Shown here in pieces: positions 18,111 through 26,522 of a DNA stretch of 64,000 nucleotides; position 1 is the first letter of the stretch, and the number at the start of each line of letters is the position of its first letter. The notes under the pieces are model-generated. The model saw only the letters and a program-made list of their open reading frames with translations, was not told the origin of the DNA and searched no databases. The translations under genes were made by a program, and so were the position numbers. This DNA comes from Algoriphagus pacificus (lineage in GTDB: Bacteria; Bacteroidota; Bacteroidia; Cytophagales; Cyclobacteriaceae), in assembly GCF_017254845.1 (NCBI RefSeq), contig NZ_JAFKCU010000007.1, positions 1 to 64,000 on the forward strand, in the 5' to 3' direction.

Positions 18111-19646
18111 CTACTTCCCCACCTCAACTACAAATCTCTGATATCTTGTCATCGGATGAACTCCATTATCAGTTACTTCTGCAATAACATGGAGTTGGCC
18201 GAGAGAGCTAGGATCTAAGGAAACGGTCACTTGATTTCCATCCACACTGAGTGTTGCGTCTCCCAGATAGGTTCCCACTTCCTGATAGATCCAAAACTTA
18301 GTTTCCAATTCATCTCCATCCGGATCTGAAGTTTCTACCTGCAAAGTCAAACTTTCACCTGCCTTGGCATTTACCTGATTGGAACCAACAGCTTTTACTA
18401 TAGGAGAATGGTTAGCATCCGCATAATCCATCACACACCAATCTGCTCTGGCCGCAAAATCCTGCTGAATCGCCTTCACCCAACGGATTTGGGGGTAGGT
18501 AGCATCCAACTTTTCTGTAAAAGGATTGTAATCCAAGACGTTTTGCCCGTCTTCCCAACGGTTAGGTAGCGAGTCAGACTGCTCCAATCTTCCTCCCCAT
18601 CCACCCCATTCGGGATGATTGAGGTTATTCAATCCCACATCGATCAAATGCAGATAGGCCGGTGAGTCACCTTCTGAAATAAAGTCATAGACACCAAAAG
18701 TACCCCATTGTGCATTTTCCAACTTGGTCGGATCTCCATGGATATGTTCATCATCTCCTTCCTGCTTTTGCCCATCTCCATAGCTGTAATATTGCTTCAA
18801 TAAAGGCCCGTGATTGTTGATGATTTCATTGCCCATAAATTCTCCTTCAAAAAGGTAATGTTGGGATTCTGGAACGGCCCTTTTCCAGGCGTATGCAAAA
18901 CACCAAAACTGACTGGAATTGTAGAAAATCTTCAGATCCGGCCAGTTGGGAGCAATGTATTTTCTATAGGTCGCATCCTGATCCAAAATCGCATAGATGA
19001 TCGCCTTATCAATTACCTTTTTATAAATAGCTTCCCATTCCGGTTTGTCTTTGTATTCATCTTCAATGGACTTCAAAGCCCGGGCAATGGTATTCGTACC
19101 ACCCCAAACCTGCAGATACAGCGGTTCCTGATTATCATCCAATAATTTGGCTTTGATAAAATCCGAACCCTCGGTATCCTCTTCCATTTCCCCTTCAAAA
19201 TCAATATTCCCAACTTTGACTAGGCTTTCCAGATATTCCGCTGTTGGAAAGCCTTCTGCATGCTGACTGAGTTTCGGATAAACTTCCCCATAGGCATCCA
19301 GCAAGGGATCCATCCACTTCACTCCCGGCCAACGCAGATCTGGGATAGCACCATACATAGTTTTGGTCATTTCCATTTCGGAGGTGAAAAGCGTGCCTTT
19401 TCCATCGCCTTTGTAATGCCACATGGAACTGCTGATTACCAGACCCTCGATCTGAAACTCATTGGCATAAAGCAGCATTCGGATAAAAGAATCCACATCG
19501 TCAATCTCCCCATCTGTAGTGACAATGGTTCTGGGTTTGCTGATCTCTGGACTTGTTTCTTCAAGAACTTCAGGTTTCTGCTCACAGGAACTCAGAACTA
19601 AAAAAAGAAAAAAAGCAAAGAAGGAGTAGCAAGGGAATGACTTCAT
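18111..19646 (-). CDS. DUF1593 (nucleoside-hydrolase-like) lipoprotein
   Basis: A 511-residue protein with a lipoprotein signal (lipobox VLSSC near residue 21). The N-terminal domain, about residues 40-330, is DUF1593: IVTTDGEIDDVDSFIRMLLY carries the Asp cluster that in nucleoside hydrolases binds calcium, followed by LYLQVWGGTNTIARAL. The last 90 residues form an Ig-like domain (GESLTLQVETSDPDGDELET to the C-terminus). In the related nucleoside hydrolases the Asp cluster hydrolyses N-ribosides, and DUF1593 proteins have been linked to cellulose or sugar binding, so the substrate is open. It is probably anchored at the outer membrane. A NarL-type palindrome lies about 120 bases upstream of the start. 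Confidence 0.85.
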   Translation of the reverse strand: MKSFPCYSFFAFFLFLVLSSCEQKPEVLEETSPEISKPRTIVTTDGEIDDVDSFIRMLLYANEFQIEGLVISSSMWHYKGDGKGTLFTSEMEMTKTMYGAIPDLRWPGVKWMDPLLDAYGEVYPKLSQHAEGFPTAEYLESLVKVGNIDFEGEMEEDTEGSDFIKAKLLDDNQEPLYLQVWGGTNTIARALKSIEDEYKDKPEWEAIYKKVIDKAIIYAILDQDATYRKYIAPNWPDLKIFYNSSQFWCFAYAWKRAVPESQHYLFEGEFMGNEIINNHGPLLKQYYSYGDGQKQEGDDEHIHGDPTKLENAQWGTFGVYDFISEGDSPAYLHLIDVGLNNLNHPEWGGWGGRLEQSDSLPNRWEDGQNVLDYNPFTEKLDATYPQIRWVKAIQQDFAARADWCVMDYADANHSPIVKAVGSNQVNAKAGESLTLQVETSDPDGDELETKFWIYQEVGTYLGDATLSVDGNQVTVSLDPSSLGQLHVIAEVTDNGVHPMTRYQRFVVEVGK

Positions 19647-19962
19647 TAGGCTTGGGTTTAATGGAAGTTCAAAATAGGAAAGCTAGCTGGAAAATCAATC
19701 TCTGAACCAAAAGGTATTGAAATGTAATGGCTAATAAGACCAACGAAGGGGAAGTTTAAGGCAAAATACCCTGTACTGGGTATTATGAGGGGAATGAGTT
19801 GGGATATTGGTATTGAACAAAGAAATTGTCTTGCTTTTGATTTAATTGAAAGAATATTAAACCAATTAAAAAATGGTTAAGCGATAAGAGTGGAATTACA
19901 AATCCCTCATAGTATAAACCGATATTTGACTTCGCCCAAGATGGGGATATCATTTTGAAAAA
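19647..19962. other. 316-base upstream region of the DUF1593 gene
   Basis: No gene is visible. The region is AT-rich and holds the palindrome at 19765-19784. It is the likely promoter region of the DUF1593 gene, read leftward, and also the downstream region of the HEPN-like gene. No good rho-independent terminator was found for the latter. Confidence 0.5.
19765..19784. promoter_or_regulatory. Palindrome AATACCC-N6-GGGTATT, NarL-type 7-2-7 operator candidate
   Basis: The 20-base sequence AATACCCTGTACTGGGTATT is a perfect inverted repeat with seven-base arms. Read as heptamers it is TACCCTG-TA-CTGGGTA, the 7-2-7 layout used by NarL-family response regulators. It has the same geometry as the two palindromes beside the histidine kinase/response regulator pair at 39.7 and 41.7 kb. 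It lies about 120 bases upstream of the DUF1593 start. Confidence 0.5.
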
Positions 19963-20874
19963 TCATTGGGAACTCGGGTAGCTATTACTTGAAAAACAAG
20001 CCATTTGTAGATTACTTAATCGTTTATTCTTATTTACTAGCGCTATTCTTTCATTATCATATTCGAGAAATAAAGATGTTTTCTCTTCATAATCATGTCC
20101 ATTTAGATTTTTTTTTACAAGATACAAGTTGGTTGGATTTTGATTAAAGCTATTCTTGTAATCTTCCAAAATTGTTTGAATATCCATCCTTGCATCTTCA
20201 ATTATCTTAGAAATCATATCTCTAATTTGGATATGGCAGTTATTTAAACACTCTATATACTTTCTTAACAAGAAAATTAAATCAATTTTATCATCAAATT
20301 TTGAAAGAATTCCTCTCTTAAATCTCGAGTTTTCAATTAAAAAAGATTTCAAAGCCCAAATAGAAATTGAATACTCATTTCTAATTAAATCACCTACTTT
20401 CAAATTATTTGCTTGAAAGGAAACACTGTGAACAGCTTGACCACCGTGTTGTGTATGATTTCTCAATGCTTCCATAAACTGATACTCTAAATAATTATCA
20501 AATTCATTAGAAAATATAATCTTAGTTTCATTTAACAATCCACTATTTCCTAAACAATTGCGGACATGACTTGGAGCTTGGTCCTGATACATTTTTATAC
20601 TACTCAAAAGATTTAAAAACAACCTATTCATTGTATTCCGCAAATCATTTGATTCTTTATAAACATCATTTCTCAAAAAATACTTTTCTATTGTCCTTGA
20701 TATAATTTCATTTTCAAGAACCAAATAATTAGATAAAAAAGCATCATACTTTTCTTCTAAATACATCGCTTCTAGGAGCTGAGATTTAGATTTTTTTAAA
20801 GAATTATATCTTTCTTCACTTAGAACGAGCTGATTATTTGAATAATCTCTTTTTAGAAAAAATCTCTTATCCAT
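19963..20874 (-). CDS. Unknown AT-rich protein with HEPN-like RX4H motif
   Basis: About 303 residues from the ATG at 20874 (MDKRFFLKRDYSNN). An in-frame ATG at 21000 would add 42 residues and neither start has a decisive ribosome-binding site. The protein is largely alpha-helical by composition, with no signal peptide or membrane segment. The segment EALRNHTQHGG (nt 20446-20478) contains Arg-Asn-x3-His, which fits the RX4-6H active-site motif of HEPN ribonucleases; the following GGQAVHSVSF resembles the strand after the motif in several uncharacterised HEPN-like proteins. I do not recognise the family otherwise. The codons are clearly more AT-rich than those of its neighbours, which suggests horizontal transfer. 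No partner nucleotidyltransferase is next to it. Confidence 0.65.
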   Translation of the reverse strand: MDKRFFLKRDYSNNQLVLSEERYNSLKKSKSQLLEAMYLEEKYDAFLSNYLVLENEIISRTIEKYFLRNDVYKESNDLRNTMNRLFLNLLSSIKMYQDQAPSHVRNCLGNSGLLNETKIIFSNEFDNYLEYQFMEALRNHTQHGGQAVHSVSFQANNLKVGDLIRNEYSISIWALKSFLIENSRFKRGILSKFDDKIDLIFLLRKYIECLNNCHIQIRDMISKIIEDARMDIQTILEDYKNSFNQNPTNLYLVKKNLNGHDYEEKTSLFLEYDNERIALVNKNKRLSNLQMACFSSNSYPSSQ

Positions 20875-21071
20875 CGTATAAATTAGAATGTATGTTTCGA
20901 ATTTCGTGAAAAATTCAGGATAAAACTTAGCCCCACCTATTTTAACCATCTCGACCGGCTGTCTTGATGCAATTGGTTTAATATCATTACCAATAATCAA
21001 CCTAATTCAGACTTGCCGGATATATTAAACCGTGTTAGCTAGGATGTAGTCTAGCACTGGACCTAAACTCT

Positions 21072-21365
21072 CTATTTCTTTTCTTCGTCTGCGTTGCTAT
21101 AAAGGTTGTTTTCTTCATCTTCAGAGCCGATTCTTTCCTGCTCGTCGTCTAATTCACTTCCTGGAACGTCCAATTGATCACCTGAAAAATCGACTTTCCT
21201 TTTTCTTTCTATTAATTGCTCATCATCTCCACCATCATGACTCAGATTTGCATCTTTTGGCCCCAAAGCCTGTAGATCTTCCTTCGTCACTTTAGCTTCT
21301 TTTGCTAGTTCTTCGGCGGTTTTATCTTTAGAATTCTGTGGGTTTTGTGCTTTATTCGTTTTCAT
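21072..21365 (-). CDS. Small acidic, probably disordered protein
   Basis: A 97-residue protein with no signal or membrane segment. The N-terminal 35 residues are Lys-rich and helical (KTAEELAKEAKVTKEDLQAL); the rest is strongly acidic, with LGPKDANLSHDGGDDEQL, DFSGDQLDVPGSELDD and a Glu/Asp-rich tail. I recall similar conserved small proteins in many Bacteroidota, often near stress genes, but no function is assigned. It is the only credible reading in this stretch. It could act as a charged stress or desiccation protein; that is inference from composition only. Confidence 0.7.
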   Translation of the reverse strand: MKTNKAQNPQNSKDKTAEELAKEAKVTKEDLQALGPKDANLSHDGGDDEQLIERKRKVDFSGDQLDVPGSELDDEQERIGSEDEENNLYSNADEEKK

Positions 21366-21739
21366 GATATTTCGTTTTTCTTATATAGATGCAACTTGCC
21401 TGCCTTTCAGTGGCTAGTCCAAGGAAAAAACCATCAATCCCATTTTAAGAGGAATAAGAGCAATTAAGTAATCTGGTAAAGCATCGAAAAAATGGTATAA
21501 CACTAAAGTTGATGTGAATAAATCTGCCCAAAATGGGCAGTTGAGCCTGTTATGGATGTTAAAAAGTTGATAGGTGAAAGCCTTTTTGATTCTACTCCTG
21601 AAGAAATAAGATTGGAATTGCTTCCCTAAAGATGACCTTCGTTGTCAAAGAAAACGATTCCGTAGTCTTGGAGAATCTCAAGACCTCTCTTTGGCTTGCA
21701 TTTGCTAAATTGGATGACAATAACTCCTAAAATGACATT
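21366..21739. other. 374-base spacer upstream of exported isomerase
   Basis: No convincing gene. Two tiny frames start at 21552 (25 codons) and 21632 (32 codons); neither resembles a known family. A small hairpin CTGCCC-N5-GGGCAG lies at 21524-21540 without a T tract. The region probably holds promoters for the divergent genes on either side. Confidence 0.45.
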
Positions 21740-22570
21740 ATGAAAACCTTATTAACCCTTTTATTTGCATTTTCCCTGATGGTTTGCAAAGCCCAGGAAA
21801 GCAGACCAGGACCGCAGCTTCCACCTGAAACCGGTGAAACATTCAAAGTAGGAATTGCCGGCTATACCTTCGTGAAATTCGACCTGGATAAGACACTGGA
21901 AACTTTGAAGGCCTTGGATGTGCATTATCTATGCATCAAAGATTTTCATTTGCCGATGGCAAGTACTGATGCCGAAATTGCTGCTTTTCATGAGAAGCTG
22001 AAAGCCCATGATATCACAGGATATGCTGTTGGTCCGATCTATATGAAATCCGAAGCAGAAATTGATCGAGCGTTTGATTATGCAAAACGAGTTGGGGTAA
22101 AGCTGATTGTGGGTGTGCCCAATGTGGAACTGCTTCCCTATGTAGATAAAAAGGTGAAGGAATATGACTTTAAGTTCGCCATCCATTTGCACGGACCAGA
22201 TATCAATATCTACCAAGATGCTGACGATGTTTGGAATCATACCAAAGATCTCGATCCTAGAATTGGGATGTGCCTGGATATTGGACATGACACAAGAAAT
22301 GGCAAAGACCCTGTTGCTGATATGGAAAAATATCATACCCGCGTATTTGATATGCACATCAAGGATGTGACAGGACCGACAAAACAGGGATATTCACTCG
22401 AAGTAGGCCGTGGGATCATCGACTTTCCTTCTATGGTTCGAATGATCAGAAAAGTTGGCTATACTGGAGTTTGCAGTCTGGAACACGAGCGAAATATGGA
22501 TAATCCGTTTATGGGAATAGCCGAATCGCTCGGGTATTTCCGTGGAGTTATTGAGACAACCAAGGAATAG
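21740..22570 (+). CDS. Exported sugar phosphate isomerase/epimerase-like TIM barrel
   Basis: A 276-residue protein with a Sec signal (MKTLLTLLFAFSLMVCKAQ; no clean lipobox). The mature chain is a TIM barrel of the AP-endonuclease-2 type: FKVGIAGYTFVKFDLDKTL, IHLHGPD, CLDIGHD, DMHIKDVTG, GRGIIDF and SLEHE give the Glu/His/Asp metal site. It differs clearly from the 8332 protein, so this is a second exported member and not a recent duplicate. As with that protein, a periplasmic sugar derivative is the likely substrate, and a 3-keto-glycoside is a plausible candidate. It is followed by a strong terminator and appears to be transcribed alone. Confidence 0.84.
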   Translation: MKTLLTLLFAFSLMVCKAQESRPGPQLPPETGETFKVGIAGYTFVKFDLDKTLETLKALDVHYLCIKDFHLPMASTDAEIAAFHEKLKAHDITGYAVGPIYMKSEAEIDRAFDYAKRVGVKLIVGVPNVELLPYVDKKVKEYDFKFAIHLHGPDINIYQDADDVWNHTKDLDPRIGMCLDIGHDTRNGKDPVADMEKYHTRVFDMHIKDVTGPTKQGYSLEVGRGIIDFPSMVRMIRKVGYTGVCSLEHERNMDNPFMGIAESLGYFRGVIETTKE

Positions 22571-22595
22571 CTTCCGAATTGATCACCCTTTTAAG

Positions 22596-22629
22596 AAGGC
22601 TGAATTCTAAAGAGTTCAGCCTTTTTTTT
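22596..22629 (+). terminator. Rho-independent terminator after exported isomerase
   Basis: The stem AAGGCTGAA / TTCAGCCTT with a ten-base loop is followed by a run of T residues, 25 bases after the isomerase stop. The same stem and loop recurs at 23763. Confidence 0.87.
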
Positions 22630-22867
22630 GTTTTGGGATTTCTAATCTTGTCCAATGCTTTCATATTTTTTTGGCTAGAATTTGTTTTGTCTTTACCACT
22701 ATCAACAGCAGTTTCTAACCACGCCTAGCGCAGAATTCTTTTAGTAAAATTTGCCAAAATTGAATATCCCATTAGGATTTTTTCAGGATCTATATAAGCT
22801 AATAATCCAGAACTTTAATAAGGTAAAAGTATCAGGGATTTTATAAATCAATTTAAGGGACTCAATT

Positions 22868-23290
22868 ATGAAGAAACTCGTTCTTATTTTCGCAATACTC
22901 TTTTCTTCTTTTTTTGAGCTTATTGCTCAAACCCAAGACACCAAGTTTTTAATTGAAGAATACATTAAGCAAAGTGAAAGGCAGAAAAAGACTGCTACAA
23001 TCTTAATGGGCGCAGGTGGTGGCGCTATTGCACTCAGTTTTCTATTAGCTCTAACAGCAGATGATTGGAATAGTCCAGGTTTTGAAGGAGGGGTTTTTCT
23101 CTTCTTCGCAGGATCGGCAACTGTATTAATTGGCATACCAATTATTGTCAGTTCTGCGGCCAATGCCCGAAAGGCAGGACGACTGAGTTTGGAATTAAAT
23201 TCAGCAAGAGTTTTAAACCCAGAGAATCCCCCAAAGACGATTTACCCTGCTTTAAAAATTTCTCTTCCACTCAACTCCTCAAGACGATGA
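22868..23290 (+). CDS. Small exported/membrane protein of unknown function, tandem paralog 1
   Basis: A 140-residue protein with an N-terminal signal (MKKLVLIFAILFSSFFELIAQ), a charged segment (YIKQSERQKKTATI), then two hydrophobic helices: ILMGAGGGAIALSFLLAL and GVFLFFAGSATVLIGIPIIV. It ends in an amphipathic tail, SSAANARKAGRLSLELNSAR. The next gene encodes the same architecture with a matching tail, so the two are paralogs. No function is known to me. Its stop overlaps the start of the next gene by four bases, so the two are probably translated together. Confidence 0.75.
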   Translation: MKKLVLIFAILFSSFFELIAQTQDTKFLIEEYIKQSERQKKTATILMGAGGGAIALSFLLALTADDWNSPGFEGGVFLFFAGSATVLIGIPIIVSSAANARKAGRLSLELNSARVLNPENPPKTIYPALKISLPLNSSRR

Positions 23291-23694
23291 AATATTTATT
23301 CATAGCATTATTGATTATTGGAATCATATTCCAATCTAGCGCTCAATCAGAAAACTCGACTAGCGAACAAACTAGGTTAATGGAAAAAAGTGACGACCAA
23401 TACACCGGAGGCTTGATTTTTCTTGGTACTGGCACGGCGTTAATTGTAACCGCACTGGTAATACCTAACAAATATGATTATTATGAAGGAACAAATAATG
23501 GTAGACTAATTTCTATTTTAGCTTGGACAGGTACACTTGCAGTAATTACAAGCGTACCCTTGTTTTTAAGTGCTGGGCAAAATGCAAGGCTTGCTGCCAG
23601 ATTATCCCTTCAAAATCACAGCTTGTACCAACCTATTCCTCTTGGGCAACCTTACCCAAATATTCCATCCTTAAGCTTGAAAATCCCTCTTTGA
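23287..23694 (+). CDS. Small exported/membrane protein of unknown function, tandem paralog 2
   Basis: A 135-residue protein with signal MKYLFIALLIIGIIFQSSAQ, then GGLIFLGTGTALIVTALVIP and ILAWTGTLAVITSVPLFLSA as hydrophobic helices, and the tail GQNARLAARLSLQNHSLYQP that mirrors NARKAGRLSLELNS in the preceding protein. The start codon overlaps the previous stop (ATGA at 23287). The shared layout points to an ancient tandem duplication; identity outside the tail is low by eye. The pair could form a hetero-oligomeric membrane complex. Confidence 0.75.
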   Translation: MKYLFIALLIIGIIFQSSAQSENSTSEQTRLMEKSDDQYTGGLIFLGTGTALIVTALVIPNKYDYYEGTNNGRLISILAWTGTLAVITSVPLFLSAGQNARLAARLSLQNHSLYQPIPLGQPYPNIPSLSLKIPL

Positions 23695-23762
23695 GGATTT
23701 TTTATAAAAATCTGAAATCTAAACCATCTTGTAATAGACAAAGAATCAATCTTAGGTCTATA

Positions 23763-23793
23763 AAGGCTGAATTCTAAAGAGTTCAGCCTTTTT
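23763..23793 (+). terminator. Terminator identical to the one at 22596
   Basis: The stem AAGGCTGAA / TTCAGCCTT, with the same ten-base loop and trailing T run, closes the two-gene paralog unit about 70 bases after the stop. About 31 bases are identical to the terminator at 22596. Confidence 0.82.
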
Positions 23794-24013
23794 CTATTGA
23801 AATCTCTCCCATGTGTGCGGTATAAACTTTACCTAATACAGGCACTGAGTAAGAAATGTAGAATAATAAATGATGGATGTTGAATTATGTATAGAGAAGT
23901 AAAGGTGCCCTACTTAAAAATTAGAGCAAAAGAAAATTCAGAACCATCTAAAACATAAGAAATTAAATGTTGAAATTAGGATAGGTTCAGTGATTCTTTA
24001 ATATCATTTCAAC

Positions 24014-25093
24014 ATGAAAAAGATTGTATTCAGCTTTTTGCTACTCTGCATTTCATTCGCCGGTATTGCTCAAGGGAAACTTGAAAGAAGGGAGTTTGTA
24101 GCTGCTTCCTTGGAAAACAATCCCGCCGGAGAAGATCCCCTGCGTCAATTATCAATCTACCTGCCCCCGGATTATGAAAATGGAACTCAGCGCTATCCGG
24201 TAATTTATGTTTTGCATGGCTATGGTGGTACTGACAGTCTGATGATGAATGTTTGGATTGATTTTAAGCCTTTGCTGGATGAAGCAATCAAGACTGGTAA
24301 AATGCGCCCCATGATTGTGGTTGCACCAAATAGTATGACCCATATGCAGGGGAGTTTTTACACCAATTCAGCTGCGTCGGGAAATTGGGCAGACTATATC
24401 GGAAAAGATGTTGTCCAATACATGGATGCCAATTTCAGAACCATTCCAGAGCGGGAAAGCAGAGGACTTTGTGGGCATTCGATGGGAGGAAACGGCGCAC
24501 TAAAACTAGGGATGCTTTATGCAGATACTTTCAGCGCGGTTTATGCACTCAGCCCAGCTGTTCTAAATTGGTATGGAGACTTATCGCTTTCCAGTCCGGC
24601 CTTCAAGCGCATCAGCCAACTGAAAACTCAAGATGCCATCCTCAAGGGCATTTTTGAAACAGATGAGACAGGTTATTTCAATGGTTTTTTTGCGGCGGTT
24701 TTTACTGCTATGGCACAGGTTTATTCACCTAATATTTCAAACAAGGAGTTGTGGGCCGACTTCCCTGTTTCTTACATAGGAGACAGTGCGGTTTATGATT
24801 CGGATGTAATACAAAAATGGGATTCAGAGTTTCCCTATAATATGATCGACGATCATCTCCCGCAGTTAAGGAGCCTTACAGCTTTGAAAATGGACTGGGG
24901 GCGAAATGAGGAGTTTTCTCATATACCTTTCACCAGCATGCAGTTCAGCAAGAAATTAGAGTCCTACAAAATCAAGCATTTTGCTGAAGAATACATCGGA
25001 GATCATGGGAGTATGTTGGATGGATTTGAGGGGAGGGTTTATACTGAGCTCTTGCCGTTTTTTGATCAGTATTTGAAGTTTCAAAAACCTTAA
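24014..25093 (+). CDS. Exported esterase (esterase D/feruloyl-esterase-like alpha/beta hydrolase)
   Basis: A 359-residue protein with a Sec signal (MKKIVFSFLLLCISFAGIAQ). The alpha/beta hydrolase core shows SIYLPPDYENGTQRYPVIYV, LHGYGGTDS as the oxyanion loop, the nucleophile elbow GHSMGG with Ser156, and a C-terminal EYIGDHGSMLDGF that supplies the catalytic His. This is the putative-esterase (PF00756) group that includes acetylxylan and feruloyl esterases and S-formylglutathione hydrolases. The signal peptide favours deacylation of a polysaccharide over the formaldehyde pathway. It stands alone with long spacers on both sides. Confidence 0.85.
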   Translation: MKKIVFSFLLLCISFAGIAQGKLERREFVAASLENNPAGEDPLRQLSIYLPPDYENGTQRYPVIYVLHGYGGTDSLMMNVWIDFKPLLDEAIKTGKMRPMIVVAPNSMTHMQGSFYTNSAASGNWADYIGKDVVQYMDANFRTIPERESRGLCGHSMGGNGALKLGMLYADTFSAVYALSPAVLNWYGDLSLSSPAFKRISQLKTQDAILKGIFETDETGYFNGFFAAVFTAMAQVYSPNISNKELWADFPVSYIGDSAVYDSDVIQKWDSEFPYNMIDDHLPQLRSLTALKMDWGRNEEFSHIPFTSMQFSKKLESYKIKHFAEEYIGDHGSMLDGFEGRVYTELLPFFDQYLKFQKP

Positions 25094-25454
25094 AGTGAAA
25101 TATTCCTGTCATTTCAATTAAAGATTATTTAGTCCTACAAAGGAAAATGAAAGACTTTAAACTGAAATTTATCCTTGTCAAAATTTATCATTTCCCGCAA
25201 TCCTATTATACTTTGAGCAACTCAAAATCCAAAGTTTCAAGGTGAATCATAATTTTTAAAATTCTTGTCAAAAAAATCAGAGGCAAATCAATTGAAATTG
25301 AATTTATCTGAAGATATTCGCGCGCTAAATCGAAGATTACTAAGCTATTGAATCAAATCAGGTGAACAAATCTTATCGGTTGGAGTCTATTTCTAGCATT
25401 TATTTCAACGCATAAGATTCAATCCTTGGGATTGATCATTAAAATTTGATTCAC
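25094..25454. other. 361-base gene-free spacer with short inverted repeat
   Basis: No gene is seen. An inverted repeat TCAATCC-TTG-GGATTGA lies at 25419-25435, about 20 bases before the histidine kinase start. It could be an operator for that gene. The rest is AT-rich and without recognisable signals. Confidence 0.45.
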
Positions 25455-26522
25455 ATGAATTGGATAGCAAGTCTAAAAACCAAATCCATCAATCTTCCAG
25501 CGGCACTTTTCATTATTTTACTGATTGGTTTTATTGACTACATGACGGGTGATGAGTTTGCCTTTTCATTTTTCTATCTATTACCCATCGCTGCTTTATC
25601 TATTTCTCCCAAGACCAATGTTTCTGCAATTATATTTTGTTCGGTTTTGGCATCCATCGAATGGTTTGTATCTGAATACCTGACCAGAGAATATACGATG
25701 CTATTCTTTCCTATCTGGAATGCAGGTGTGCGCTTGTTTTTCTTCGTTTCCATTGGCCTGCTTTTATACTACCTCAAAGCAAATGAAACGAAGCTCATCT
25801 CTCTCAATTCCCATCTGAAAGCTATTAACAACGAAAAAAACAAATTTATCGGAATAGCTGCACACGATATTAAAGGGCCACTGGGAATCATTCAAGCCTT
25901 TTCGGAAATCCTAGTGGAAGATTATAAAGAGGAGTTGAAACCTGAGGTTATTGAGATTGTGGAAATCATCAAAAAGACCAGTACTGATAGCATTACTGTC
26001 GTGCGAAACCTCTTGGATGTTTCAAAAATTGAATCTGGAAAATTGGCTTTAACCTACAAAACCCAAGACTACATTCCATTTATCAATAACCAGGTACACA
26101 TCAACCAAATCTTGGCTAAGAATAAGGACATTGAAATCAAGCTTCTTGCCCCTACTGAATCTGTAATGGTGGATTTTGACGAGCATTATTTCAGTGAGGT
26201 GATCGGAAACCTGCTTTCCAATGCCATCAAATATTCCAATCGAAATACAGAAATCACTGTGAAAGTCAGCCTTCCAAATCCTAATCAATTGCTGACAGAA
26301 GTGCTGGATAATGGAATAGGGATATCGGAAGCAGAGCAGCAAAACCTGTTCAATTATTTCCAAAAGACAAGTTCCCGACCAACAGAAGGAGAAGAAAGTA
26401 CAGGTTTGGGTTTGGCTATTTCCAAACAAATCATCAGCCTTCACCAAGGTCAAATCGGCGTCAAAAGTGCTAAAAACCAGGGCTCCAACTTCTACTTTAG
26501 CATTCCTTTGAAAAAGTCCTAA
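25455..26522 (+). CDS. Orphan membrane sensor histidine kinase
   Basis: About 355 residues from the ATG at 25455; a TTG three codons earlier is in frame but unneeded. The N-terminal 105 residues contain four or so membrane helices (FIILLIGFIDYMTG, FFYLLPIAALSISP, IIFCSVLASIEWF, LFFFVSIGLLLYYL). A short coiled linker leads to a HisKA domain with the phosphoacceptor His137 in AAHDIKGPLGIIQAF, and an HATPase with EVIGNLLSNAIKYSN, DNGIGISEAEQQNLF and GLGLAISKQII. No response regulator is adjacent, so the partner is elsewhere. The membrane part has no extracytoplasmic sensor domain, which suggests sensing within the membrane. Confidence 0.88.
   Translation: MNWIASLKTKSINLPAALFIILLIGFIDYMTGDEFAFSFFYLLPIAALSISPKTNVSAIIFCSVLASIEWFVSEYLTREYTMLFFPIWNAGVRLFFFVSIGLLLYYLKANETKLISLNSHLKAINNEKNKFIGIAAHDIKGPLGIIQAFSEILVEDYKEELKPEVIEIVEIIKKTSTDSITVVRNLLDVSKIESGKLALTYKTQDYIPFINNQVHINQILAKNKDIEIKLLAPTESVMVDFDEHYFSEVIGNLLSNAIKYSNRNTEITVKVSLPNPNQLLTEVLDNGIGISEAEQQNLFNYFQKTSSRPTEGEESTGLGLAISKQIISLHQGQIGVKSAKNQGSNFYFSIPLKKS

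Noticed and set aside
21552-21730. Two tiny reading frames at 21552-21629 and 21632-21730
   Set aside because: They are 25 and 32 codons, do not resemble known small proteins, and lie in an AT-rich spacer where such frames arise by chance.
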